Shown in pieces: positions 30,790-39,983 of a stretch of 64,000 nt of DNA. The notes beneath the pieces were generated by a model. It saw only the letters and a list, made by a program, of their open reading frames with translations, did not search any database and had not been told where the DNA came from. The stretch spans positions 1 to 64,000 of the forward strand of contig JADHRQ010000002.1 in the NCBI GenBank assembly GCA_016777325.1, read 5' to 3'. Made by a program: the position numbers and the translations under genes. Every line of letters begins with the position of its first letter. Position 1 is the first letter of the stretch. This DNA is from Flavobacteriales bacterium. Its GTDB lineage: Bacteria > Bacteroidota > Bacteroidia > Flavobacteriales > Flavobacteriaceae.

Positions 30790-31287
30790 CTAGGTAACTA
30801 TAAACTCACCCATCATAAGTTGATAGTGCCCAGGAAATGAGCAAATAAAGATATAGGTTCCTGGCTCAGGTGCATCAAAAGTTATAGTATCAGACTCACC
30901 CCCACCCAACATTCTTGTATACACTAATTCATCACCTCCATCAGGAATATATTCAGTATTTCTTGCACCTGCAGCTCTTAGAGCGTATTCATTTACATCA
31001 ATATCTTTTTTAAGCAAAACAAAATTGTGACCCATCGAACTTACAGGAAATCTTCCAGTGTGATTTAATGTTAGAGTAACTTTTTCATTAGAGTTGACTC
31101 TAATAATTTTTCTATCAAATTTCATTTGATCATTAGAGTTAAGAGTAACAGTATTTGAAACCATGTTACCTTGAACGATTGTAGGCTCTTCTTTAACCCT
31201 CTCGTATTGAAATTTTTCTTTTGTGTTATTTGAGTTGTTACAAGAGAATGTAAATAATGATAATACCAGTATGAGTTTAATTTTCAT
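30790..31287 (-). CDS. Azurin-like blue copper protein, lipoprotein
   Basis: FPVSSMGHNFVLLKKD and YIFICSFPGHYQLMMGEF Cu-ligand motifs; TFSCNN lipobox. Confidence 0.92.
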   Translation of the reverse strand: MKIKLILVLSLFTFSCNNSNNTKEKFQYERVKEEPTIVQGNMVSNTVTLNSNDQMKFDRKIIRVNSNEKVTLTLNHTGRFPVSSMGHNFVLLKKDIDVNEYALRAAGARNTEYIPDGGDELVYTRMLGGGESDTITFDAPEPGTYIFICSFPGHYQLMMGEFIVT

Positions 31288-31366
31288 GTACTTAAGATTA
31301 ATTTCAAATTTATCACAGAAAAATTAAATTAACTATAATAATTGATTATAATTTATTATTAGATAA

Positions 31367-32257
31367 TTAGTTATTTCTATTACGAGTAGAGACTAGGTAT
31401 ATACCTATAAAAACCAATAAACAAGAGAATAATTTTGTAGTATCTAATATGTCATTACCAGTAATTAATGCAAAGCCAATTGTTATTATAGGCTGAAGAT
31501 AAATAAATGAACCAACTGTGGTTGGAGGTAAAGTTTTTAAGGCATATACGTTAAATAAATAAGTTAAAAATGTTGTGCCAATAACAACATACGCCATTCG
31601 CCAAATTGCAAACCAAGGAAGTTCAGTCCAATTAACTTCAACAAATTGATTAAAAGTAATAGGTGTGGATAAAATTAATCCAATTAAAAATAGCCACTTC
31701 ATTAAAGTGAAAATATTATACTTATTTGTTAATGGCTTAATTACAATTAAATAACCTGCATAGGCAGATGCATTTAGTAAAAAAAACGAATTTCCAAGTG
31801 GAATATTTGGGGCGTTTATTCCAGTTTTACTACTATTAAGTATTAAAAAAACTGCACCAGCAAATCCAATTAAAATTCCAATAATTTTTTTCGTAGTTAT
31901 CTTTTCTTTTAAAACAAAGTATGAAAGTATTAGAACTAAAACAGGAGATAAAGTTATAATAATACCACTATTAATAGGTGTTGACAACTCAAGACCTCTA
32001 AAAAAAGCAAGCATATTAATACACATTCCTAATATTGCAGCAAGAAGTATTTTTAAAAAATCTTTCTTTTCAATTTTTTCATTAGGTGTAAATAGACCTA
32101 TTAGCCAGAAAATTAAACTTGCACCTAGTAACCGTAACATGATAAATCCAGATGACCCAATATAAACAGGCATGACTTCTTTTGCTAGAGTATGATTAAT
32201 ACCATAAATACTGGTAGCTAAAAAAGCTGCAATTAAAGCTAGATATCTTTTATTCAT
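31367..32257 (-). CDS. EamA/DMT family transporter
   Basis: Two EamA repeats, about 10 TM segments. Confidence 0.9.
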   Translation of the reverse strand: MNKRYLALIAAFLATSIYGINHTLAKEVMPVYIGSSGFIMLRLLGASLIFWLIGLFTPNEKIEKKDFLKILLAAILGMCINMLAFFRGLELSTPINSGIIITLSPVLVLILSYFVLKEKITTKKIIGILIGFAGAVFLILNSSKTGINAPNIPLGNSFFLLNASAYAGYLIVIKPLTNKYNIFTLMKWLFLIGLILSTPITFNQFVEVNWTELPWFAIWRMAYVVIGTTFLTYLFNVYALKTLPPTTVGSFIYLQPIITIGFALITGNDILDTTKLFSCLLVFIGIYLVSTRNRNN

Positions 32258-32321
32258 TCCAAAATTTATGCAACAAAGAAAATCATTTTAATATAATTAA
32301 AAACCTAATTTCGAATATCTT

Positions 32322-32329
32322 TATCTTTG
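32322..32329 (+). promoter_or_regulatory. Putative -7 element TATCTTTG for the cystathionine gamma-synthase-like gene
   Basis: TAnnTTTG match ending 5 nt before the ATG at 32335. Confidence 0.5.
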
Positions 32330-32334
32330 TTATT

Positions 32335-33486
32335 ATGAAGAAAAAAATGAAGTTCAACACAAAAGCAATTCATGGTGGTCAAATTCTTGACCCAGCATAT
32401 GGATCTGTTATGACTCCTATATATCAAACATCAACATATGCTCAAACTTCTCCCGGAAAACACAAAGGATATGAGTATAGTAGAACACACAATCCTACAA
32501 GAACAAACTTCGAAAGGTCTATTGCTTCTTTAGAAAATGGAGATCATGGACTTGCATTTTCATCCGGATTAGCAGCAATTGATGCTATAATGAAAACTTT
32601 AAACCCAGGAGATGAAATAATATCTACTAATGATTTGTATGGAGGAAGCTATAGATTATTTAAGACAATATTTGAAAAATATGATTTGAAATTCCACTTT
32701 GTAAATATGGAAGATTTAAAGTCGGTTGAAGAAAAAATTAATAAAAACACTAAACTATTTTGGGCAGAGACTCCAACTAACCCGATGATGAATGTAGTTG
32801 ATATTAGGTCAATGTCAAATCTATCAAAAAAAAATAATATTTTACTTTGTGTTGATAACACTTTTGCTACACCATTTATTCAAAGACCTTTAGACTTAGG
32901 AGCTGACATTGTGATGCATTCTGCAACTAAATATATTGCAGGTCATAGCGATGTAGTTATTGGTGCAATAGTTGTAAACGACTCAATTCTTAATGAGAAA
33001 TTATCCTTTATACAGAATGCTTCTGGAGCAACTCCAGGCCCAATGGATTGTTTTCTAACATTAAGAGGAATAAAAACACTTCATTTAAGAATGCAAAGAC
33101 ATTCTGAAAATGCAGAAAAAATTGCAAAATATTTGAAAAATCATAAAAAAATATCAAAAGTATATTGGGCAGGATTTAAAGATCATAAAAATTATGAAAT
33201 TGCAAAAAATCAGATGGATTTTTTTGGAGGAATGGTTTCATTTATTCCAGTTGATGACACATTTGAAGCTGCAAAGAAAATTGCAGAAAATCTTAATTTA
33301 TTCACTTTGGCAGAATCATTAGGAGGGGTAGAAAGTCTATGTTGTCACCCATCAAGTATGACTCACGCTTCAATTCCTGAGGATGAGAGAAAGAAATCAG
33401 GTTTAGTTGAATCATTATTAAGATTAAGTGTTGGAGTAGAAGATGTAGATGACTTAATTGATGATTTAAATCAAGCCATAGGATAA
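32335..33486 (+). CDS. PLP-dependent trans-sulfuration enzyme (cystathionine gamma-synthase/lyase family)
   Basis: YSRTHNPTRTNFERSIASLE, MHSATKYIAGHSDVVIG, SLGGVESLCCHPSSMTHAS; start may be internal Met 32347. Confidence 0.94.
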   Translation: MKKKMKFNTKAIHGGQILDPAYGSVMTPIYQTSTYAQTSPGKHKGYEYSRTHNPTRTNFERSIASLENGDHGLAFSSGLAAIDAIMKTLNPGDEIISTNDLYGGSYRLFKTIFEKYDLKFHFVNMEDLKSVEEKINKNTKLFWAETPTNPMMNVVDIRSMSNLSKKNNILLCVDNTFATPFIQRPLDLGADIVMHSATKYIAGHSDVVIGAIVVNDSILNEKLSFIQNASGATPGPMDCFLTLRGIKTLHLRMQRHSENAEKIAKYLKNHKKISKVYWAGFKDHKNYEIAKNQMDFFGGMVSFIPVDDTFEAAKKIAENLNLFTLAESLGGVESLCCHPSSMTHASIPEDERKKSGLVESLLRLSVGVEDVDDLIDDLNQAIG

Positions 33487-33491
33487 AATTT

Positions 33492-34259
33492 ATGGAAATT
33501 CCAAAAGACAAGAAAATATACTTTAGTTCTGATAATCATCTTGGTTCTCCATCAACCAAAGAGAGTCATAAAAGAGAAAAAATATTTGTTTCATGGCTTG
33601 AATCTATTAAAAATGATGCTGATATAGTCTTTTTGCTCGGAGATCTTTTTGATTTTTGGTTTGAATATAAAGAAGCTGTTCCCCGAGGATTCACTAGAGT
33701 TTTAGGAAAACTTGCAGAGCTATCTGATTCTGGAATTAAAATTTACTTTTTTATTGGAAATCATGATTATTGGATGACTGACTATTTTGAAAAGGAATTA
33801 AACATCAAAGTTTTTAAATCACCAGAGTTATTTATTTTTAATTCAAAATCTTTTTTAATAGGTCATGGAGATGGACTGGGACCTGGAGATTACGGGTATA
33901 AAAGAATGAAATTAGTTCTATCAAATCCCTTTTTTATATGGTTGTTTAGGTTGTTGCATCCAGATATAGGTATTAAACTTGGTAAATATTTATCTCAAAG
34001 CAATAAGCTTATGTCTGGAAAAGAAGATAAAGACTTTAAAGGAGAAGATAATGAGTGGTTAATTCAATATTGTTTAAAAAGATTGACTAATGAGCATATT
34101 GACTATTTTATTTTTGGTCATAGACATTTACCTATTGTACACCAGTTAAAACCTAAATCAAAATATATAAATTTAGGTGATTGGATCACTCATTATACAT
34201 TCGGTGTTTTTGATGGAAAAACTTTTAATCTAAGAAACTATCTAAAGAAAAATGATTGA
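33492..34259 (+). CDS. lpxH: UDP-2,3-diacylglucosamine diphosphatase (LpxH-like metallophosphoesterase)
   Basis: SDNHLG, LLGDLFDFWFEY, IGNHDYW, GHGDGLGPGD, FGHRHLP. Confidence 0.9.
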   Translation: MEIPKDKKIYFSSDNHLGSPSTKESHKREKIFVSWLESIKNDADIVFLLGDLFDFWFEYKEAVPRGFTRVLGKLAELSDSGIKIYFFIGNHDYWMTDYFEKELNIKVFKSPELFIFNSKSFLIGHGDGLGPGDYGYKRMKLVLSNPFFIWLFRLLHPDIGIKLGKYLSQSNKLMSGKEDKDFKGEDNEWLIQYCLKRLTNEHIDYFIFGHRHLPIVHQLKPKSKYINLGDWITHYTFGVFDGKTFNLRNYLKKND

Positions 34260-35451
34260 GTCTCAAAAATCAAACTTTGAAAGAAGTGTATTAGTTGGAA
34301 TTATTAATGATTCTCAAAATGAAGAAAAGCTAGATGAATTTCTTGAGGAATTAGAATTTTTGTCTGTAACAGCAGGAGGTGAAGTTGTAAAAAAATTTAA
34401 ACAAAAAATTAATATTCCTAATCCAAAAACTTTTATAGGCAAAGGAAAAATTGAAGAAATTCAAAAATATGTTAAAAATAATGATGTATCGATTGTTATT
34501 TTTGATGATGAACTTACACCCACTCAACAATCCAACATAGAAAAGTTATTAAAGTGTAAAATTCTAGATAGAACAGCTTTAATTCTTGATATTTTTGCTC
34601 AAAGAGCTAAAACAAGTTATGCCAAAACCCAAGTTGAATTAGCTCAATATGAATACTTACTTCCTAGGTTAAAAGGTCTTTGGACTCACCTTGAAAGACA
34701 AAAGGGTGGGATAGGTATGAGAGGGCCTGGAGAAACAGAAATAGAAACAGACAGAAGAATTGTAAGAGATAAAATATCATTATTAAAAAAGAAGCTATCT
34801 ACCATTGATAAGCAAATGAAAGTCCAAAGAGGTAATAGAGGATCATTAGTTAGAGTTGCACTAGTAGGATATACTAATGTTGGAAAATCAACAATAATGA
34901 ATTTATTGTCAAAAAGTAAAGTCTTTGCTGAAAATAAATTATTTGCAACTCTCGATACGACAGTTAGAAAAGTTGTAATTAACACATTACCTTTCCTTTT
35001 AACAGATACAGTTGGTTTTATCAGAAAACTACCAACTCAGTTGATAGAGTCATTTAAAAGTACTTTAGAAGAGGTAAAAGATGCAGATATTCTTCTTCAT
35101 ATAGTAGACATATCTCATCCAAGTTTTGAAGATCATATTACTTCGGTGAATAAAATTCTTAGTGAAATTAATTGTCATAATAAGTATAACCTAATGATAT
35201 TTAATAAAATTGATAATTATAAACAGGTTGATTTTAATGACTCTCATTCTAAAAATAATAGCCATTTTTCTTTGATGCAGTGGAGGAATACGTGGATGAA
35301 TAAAACAAACGGAAAAGCATTATTTGTGTCTGCAAAAAATAAAATTAACTTTGATAACTTGAAGAGAGAAATTTATGAAATAGTTAAAAATGTGGATATG
35401 AGTCATTACCCTAAAAATGATTATTTATACCCAGAATATTTTTCTAAATAA
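34252..35451 (+). CDS. hflX: GTPase HflX
   Basis: GGIGMRGPGETEIETDRR, GYTNVGKSTIMN, DTVGFIRKLP. Confidence 0.96.
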   Translation: MIESQKSNFERSVLVGIINDSQNEEKLDEFLEELEFLSVTAGGEVVKKFKQKINIPNPKTFIGKGKIEEIQKYVKNNDVSIVIFDDELTPTQQSNIEKLLKCKILDRTALILDIFAQRAKTSYAKTQVELAQYEYLLPRLKGLWTHLERQKGGIGMRGPGETEIETDRRIVRDKISLLKKKLSTIDKQMKVQRGNRGSLVRVALVGYTNVGKSTIMNLLSKSKVFAENKLFATLDTTVRKVVINTLPFLLTDTVGFIRKLPTQLIESFKSTLEEVKDADILLHIVDISHPSFEDHITSVNKILSEINCHNKYNLMIFNKIDNYKQVDFNDSHSKNNSHFSLMQWRNTWMNKTNGKALFVSAKNKINFDNLKREIYEIVKNVDMSHYPKNDYLYPEYFSK

Positions 35452-35453
35452 TT

Positions 35454-35479
35454 TTTGGTTAACTTCTAATTTAACCAAA
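35454..35479. repeat. Inverted repeat TTTGGTTAA-N8-TTAACCAAA in hflX/moxR intergenic region
   Basis: 9-bp perfect arms at 35454-35462 and 35471-35479, no poly-T tail. Confidence 0.6.
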
Positions 35480-35536
35480 CCTTAACAAGGATTTTACTAA
35501 TAAATTTTGAAATTTGAATAAATAAATTGTGTAATT

Positions 35537-36541
35537 ATGAGTGAAAACAAAACAAGTATTGATTTGAGTAAAAAAGATGAACTAATAAAGCAAGAAAGTG
35601 CTTTTGTAGATCTTCTTTCTCTTGAAATAAATAAAAAAATCATAGGTCAAAAGAAAATGATAGAAAGACTAATGATAGGACTTCTTGGTAAAGGACACAT
35701 TTTACTTGAGGGAGTCCCAGGTCTAGCTAAAACACTTGCCATTAATAGCTTAAGCAAAGCTGTAAAAGGGTCATTTAGTAGGATTCAATTTACACCTGAT
35801 TTACTTCCAGCAGATGTAGTTGGTACAATGATTTATAATATGAAAGAAGGTAACTTCTCAATAAAACAAGGGCCAGTATTTGCTAATTTTGTTTTAGCCG
35901 ATGAAATTAATAGAGCTCCAGCAAAAGTTCAATCAGCATTGCTTGAGGCAATGCAAGAGAAACAGGTGACTATAGGAGATAAAACCTTTAAATTATCGGA
36001 TCCTTTTCTAGTAATGGCAACTCAAAACCCCGTTGAACAAGAAGGTACCTATCCTTTACCTGAAGCTCAAATAGACAGGTTTATGCTAAAAGTAGTTGTT
36101 GATTATCCCAATTTAGACGAAGAACAAAAAATTATGAACATGAATCTTTCTTCTTCAAAAGAAATAATTAAACCAGTTGTTACAACAAAACAAATTACTT
36201 CTGCCCAAGAAATTGTTAATGATGTATATATGGATGAAAAAATTGAAAAGTATATACTTGATTTAATTTTTTGCACCAGGTATCCTGAGAAATATAATCT
36301 TAAAAGTTTATCTCCACTCATCTCATTTGGTGCTTCTCCACGTGGAAGTATAAATCTTGCATTAGCCTCAAAATGTTATGCATTTATAAAACATAGAGGT
36401 TTTGTAATCCCAGAAGATATTAGAGAAGTCGTTACGGATGTTTTAAGACATAGAATAGGTTTGACATATGAAGCTGAAGCTGAGAATGTGTCTACTGAGG
36501 ATATAATTAAACAAATTGTAAATACTGTTGAAGTACCATAA
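35537..36541 (+). CDS. MoxR family AAA+ ATPase
   Basis: GHILLEGVPGLAKTLAINSL, LADEINRAPAKVQSALLEAMQE. Confidence 0.96.
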   Translation: MSENKTSIDLSKKDELIKQESAFVDLLSLEINKKIIGQKKMIERLMIGLLGKGHILLEGVPGLAKTLAINSLSKAVKGSFSRIQFTPDLLPADVVGTMIYNMKEGNFSIKQGPVFANFVLADEINRAPAKVQSALLEAMQEKQVTIGDKTFKLSDPFLVMATQNPVEQEGTYPLPEAQIDRFMLKVVVDYPNLDEEQKIMNMNLSSSKEIIKPVVTTKQITSAQEIVNDVYMDEKIEKYILDLIFCTRYPEKYNLKSLSPLISFGASPRGSINLALASKCYAFIKHRGFVIPEDIREVVTDVLRHRIGLTYEAEAENVSTEDIIKQIVNTVEVP

Positions 36542-36544
36542 TTA

Positions 36545-37411
36545 ATGGATTCTAAAGAATTACTTAAAAAAGTAAGACAAATTGAAATAAAAAGTAGAAG
36601 ACTAAGTGATAACCTTTTTGGTGGTGAATACTTAAGTACCTTCAAAGGCAGAGGTATGACTTTCAGTGAAGTAAGGAAATATGAATTTGGAGATGACATA
36701 AGATCAATAGATTGGAATGTTACAGCCAGGTACAACGAACCTTTCATAAAAGTTTTTGAAGAAGAAAGAGAATTAACACTTATGTTACTAATTGACGTTA
36801 GTGGCTCAAAAAACTTTGCAACTAGGAATAAATTAAAAAAAGAAATTGTTACTGAAATTGCGGCAACTCTTGCATTTTCTGCTTTAAAAAACAATGATAA
36901 AGTTGGCGCAATACTATTTACTGATACTGTTGAGTTGTTTATCCCTCCAAACAAAGGTAAAAGACATATTTTGAGGATTATTAGAGAGCTTCTTGAGTTT
37001 AAACCAAAAAGTTCTAAGACAAGTATCGATTCATCTCTTAAGTTTTTATTAAGTGTTGTTCAAAAAAAAGCTATCGTTTTTGTCTTATCTGATTTTATAG
37101 ATAATGAGTATGATAAAACTTTAAAATTAGCAGCAAAAAAATATGATTTGACAGGAATTAGAATTTTTGATAAAATGGAAACTAAGATTCCAAAATTAGG
37201 TATGGTCCCAATGATAGATGCCGAATCAAACGAATTAGTTTGGGTAGATACTTCATCAAGAAAAATAAGAGAAAATTATTTGTCTAATTACAATCTATCA
37301 ATTAAAAATTTTGAAAGCTTATTTAATAAAAACGGAGCAGGCGTAATTAATTGTATGGTTGATGAAAGTTATGTAAAAAAACTACTTGGGTATTTTAAAC
37401 ATAGAGCATAA
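36545..37411 (+). CDS. DUF58 domain-containing protein
   Basis: RGMTFSEVRKYEFGDDIRSIDWNVTARYNEPFIKVFEEERELTLMLLIDVSGS. Confidence 0.95.
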   Translation: MDSKELLKKVRQIEIKSRRLSDNLFGGEYLSTFKGRGMTFSEVRKYEFGDDIRSIDWNVTARYNEPFIKVFEEERELTLMLLIDVSGSKNFATRNKLKKEIVTEIAATLAFSALKNNDKVGAILFTDTVELFIPPNKGKRHILRIIRELLEFKPKSSKTSIDSSLKFLLSVVQKKAIVFVLSDFIDNEYDKTLKLAAKKYDLTGIRIFDKMETKIPKLGMVPMIDAESNELVWVDTSSRKIRENYLSNYNLSIKNFESLFNKNGAGVINCMVDESYVKKLLGYFKHRA

Positions 37412-38979
37412 TGAAGAAAATAATATCTCTCTGGATTTTTACTACCTACTTTTTAGTTGCACAGTCACCTAATTTTGACCCTAATATTGATATATCAACT
37501 TTAATTGATACATCCCAGGTAAAAATTGGAGAAGAAATTAATTTCAAGATTGATATATATTCTAAAAATGAATATAACATAAGGTTTGATGAAAATCCTA
37601 ATTTTATGCCTTTTGAAATACTTAAATCATACCCTTCTGATACAATACTAGAATTATCAAAAATATCTAAGAAATATTCATTAATTAATTTTGAACCCGG
37701 AGAATATTGGATTCCACCCCAAAAAATATACTTTAATCAATCTATAAAATATAGTGATTCATTATTGATAATAGTAAATGATGTTGAAGTAGATACTGTC
37801 AAACAAAATCTATTTGATATAAAACCAATAATACCTATTAAGAAAAATTATCAAAAATTAATTACTAGTCTTATTGTAGGTTTACTGATTTTAATTCTGA
37901 TATATACAATAATCAAATTTAAATTATTTAATAAAAAAATTGACTCTTTGGATGAAATAAAATCACTTTACCAAATTGCAATTGAAAAATTAAATGATTT
38001 AGATAATAAGTCTCCTAATTCTCAAATCGAATTTAAAGAGTACTACACTATTTTGATTGATATTTTTAGAGAATATCTAGAGTCTCAAGTTAAAATTCCA
38101 GCAATGGAAAGCACATCAAAAGAGCTTATATTAAGAATAAACATGTTAAAAGATAGTGGAAACTATGATTTTGAAAAAAAACAGATAAATCAACTAGAAA
38201 ATCTTTTCACAAAATCGGACTTAATAAAATTTGCTAAATCATTACCAACAAAAAATGACATCAATGTTGATATTTTGACAATCAAGGATTTCATTGACTC
38301 AACTGAAAAAATATACAATGAAAAATATAATATACCTGTTGAAGAAGAAGTGTCTCTTGAAGAAACCTCCTTACTCGAAAATCTTAAAATATTTTTTAAA
38401 TATTCATTTTTAGTTATATCTACATTAATCATAATATGTATTTTAATATTTGGTTACTATCCAGTAAGAGATACAATATTGTTAAATCCAACAAAACAAC
38501 TTCTTTCAAAGGATTGGTATACCAGTCAATATGGTTCTCCCCCTGTTGAACTTAATACACCAAACATTTTAGTCAGAATCAATGATAGTATAGAAAACAA
38601 CAGATTTGAAATGGGTAATTTCGATGATTCTTTTTATTTATCTCTCGATTTTAAAGATCCAGTACAGAGTGAAAGCCCTGTAAATATTGAAATATTAAAA
38701 AATGAATTAATAAATAAATTTCAAAATTTAGGATCAAAAAATATTTTAGTTAAAGATGATCAATTCACTTTAAAATCTGGAGATATCGGACTACGGTTTT
38801 ATGGTAGTTTAGATATTGAAAAAAATAATGATTTGATAAGGTCAAATTTTACATCAGTGATATTACCTTATGAAAAAAAGACTATTAAACTTATTGTTGT
38901 TTATAGAGACAAAGATAGATATGCTAATAAAATAGAATCTAAAATTTTAGAAAGCTTTAATATTATAAAAGAATTATAA
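37411..38979 (+). CDS. Bat-operon membrane protein, BatD-like N-terminus plus unassigned C-terminal domain
   Basis: Signal peptide, beta-rich N-terminus, TM at about aa 150, second TM at about aa 330, extra C-terminal domain; embedded in bat operon. Confidence 0.65.
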   Translation: MKKIISLWIFTTYFLVAQSPNFDPNIDISTLIDTSQVKIGEEINFKIDIYSKNEYNIRFDENPNFMPFEILKSYPSDTILELSKISKKYSLINFEPGEYWIPPQKIYFNQSIKYSDSLLIIVNDVEVDTVKQNLFDIKPIIPIKKNYQKLITSLIVGLLILILIYTIIKFKLFNKKIDSLDEIKSLYQIAIEKLNDLDNKSPNSQIEFKEYYTILIDIFREYLESQVKIPAMESTSKELILRINMLKDSGNYDFEKKQINQLENLFTKSDLIKFAKSLPTKNDINVDILTIKDFIDSTEKIYNEKYNIPVEEEVSLEETSLLENLKIFFKYSFLVISTLIIICILIFGYYPVRDTILLNPTKQLLSKDWYTSQYGSPPVELNTPNILVRINDSIENNRFEMGNFDDSFYLSLDFKDPVQSESPVNIEILKNELINKFQNLGSKNILVKDDQFTLKSGDIGLRFYGSLDIEKNNDLIRSNFTSVILPYEKKTIKLIVVYRDKDRYANKIESKILESFNIIKEL

Positions 38980-39983
38980 TGCTAAAAAATATTTATTTTG
39001 CAGATCCTGAGTTTCTTATAATACTTATTATAATTCCTCTTGTTGTTTTCTTTTGGTATAGATTTGGTAAGCTAACTCAAGCTACCCTAAGACACTCCAC
39101 TTTATCACTACTGAAGTTAAATAATTCATTAATTTCTAAACTGAGACCTTTTCTAAATATATTTAGAATAATTGTGATAATACTTCTTGTGTTGGCTGTT
39201 TCAAGACCTCAATCAAAGTCATCATCAAAAAGAATTAAAACATCTCGAGGTATTGATATTGTTATGGTAATTGACATCTCTTCAAGTATGTTATCAAAAG
39301 ACCTTAAGCCTGATCGTCTAACAGCATTGAAAAATGTAGCCTCTAATTTTATTGATGATAGACCTAATGACAGAATTGGTCTTGTAGTTTATGCAGCAGA
39401 GAGCTACACTAAAACACCTGTAACTACTGATAAACTTATTTTAAAGCAGTCTCTATCAGAAATTAATTACGAATCACTTCTTGAAGATGGAACAGCAATT
39501 GGCATGGGACTTTCTACTGCTGTTAATAGATTAAAAGAGAGTACTGCAAAAAGTAAAGTAATAATTCTACTTACAGATGGTGTAAATAATTCTGGATTTA
39601 TAGATCCAAGAATTGCTGCTGAATTAGCTGCAGAATATGAAATTAAAACATATACAATTGGTCTTGGCACAAATGGGAGAGCATTAGCTCCAGTTTCAAT
39701 TCTTCCGAATGGTAATTTCCAATTTAGTCTTACAAAAGTTGAAATTGACGAGGACCTTCTTAGATATATTTCTGAAAAAACATCAGGAAGATATTTTAGA
39801 GCTACTGATAATCTTGAGCTACAAAATATTTATGAAGAAATTAATAAACTTGAGAAGACTGAAATAACTGAGACTATTTTTACTAATGTAACAGAGAAAT
39901 ACAGACCCTATGTATTAATTGCATTAATACTGTTTATTATTGAAATAATTGCTAGAAAAACAATCTTTAAGAGTTTTATATAA
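38979..39983 (+). CDS. batA: VWA domain aerotolerance protein BatA
   Basis: N-terminal TMs, DIVMVIDISSSMLSKDLKPDRL MIDAS, C-terminal TM. Confidence 0.92.
   Translation: MLKNIYFADPEFLIILIIIPLVVFFWYRFGKLTQATLRHSTLSLLKLNNSLISKLRPFLNIFRIIVIILLVLAVSRPQSKSSSKRIKTSRGIDIVMVIDISSSMLSKDLKPDRLTALKNVASNFIDDRPNDRIGLVVYAAESYTKTPVTTDKLILKQSLSEINYESLLEDGTAIGMGLSTAVNRLKESTAKSKVIILLTDGVNNSGFIDPRIAAELAAEYEIKTYTIGLGTNGRALAPVSILPNGNFQFSLTKVEIDEDLLRYISEKTSGRYFRATDNLELQNIYEEINKLEKTEITETIFTNVTEKYRPYVLIALILFIIEIIARKTIFKSFI

Noticed and set aside
36376-36954. 192-aa ORF antisense to moxR/DUF58
   Set aside because: Fully overlaps well-supported plus-strand genes; Ser/Leu/Ile-rich translation without recognisable motifs, typical antisense shadow ORF.
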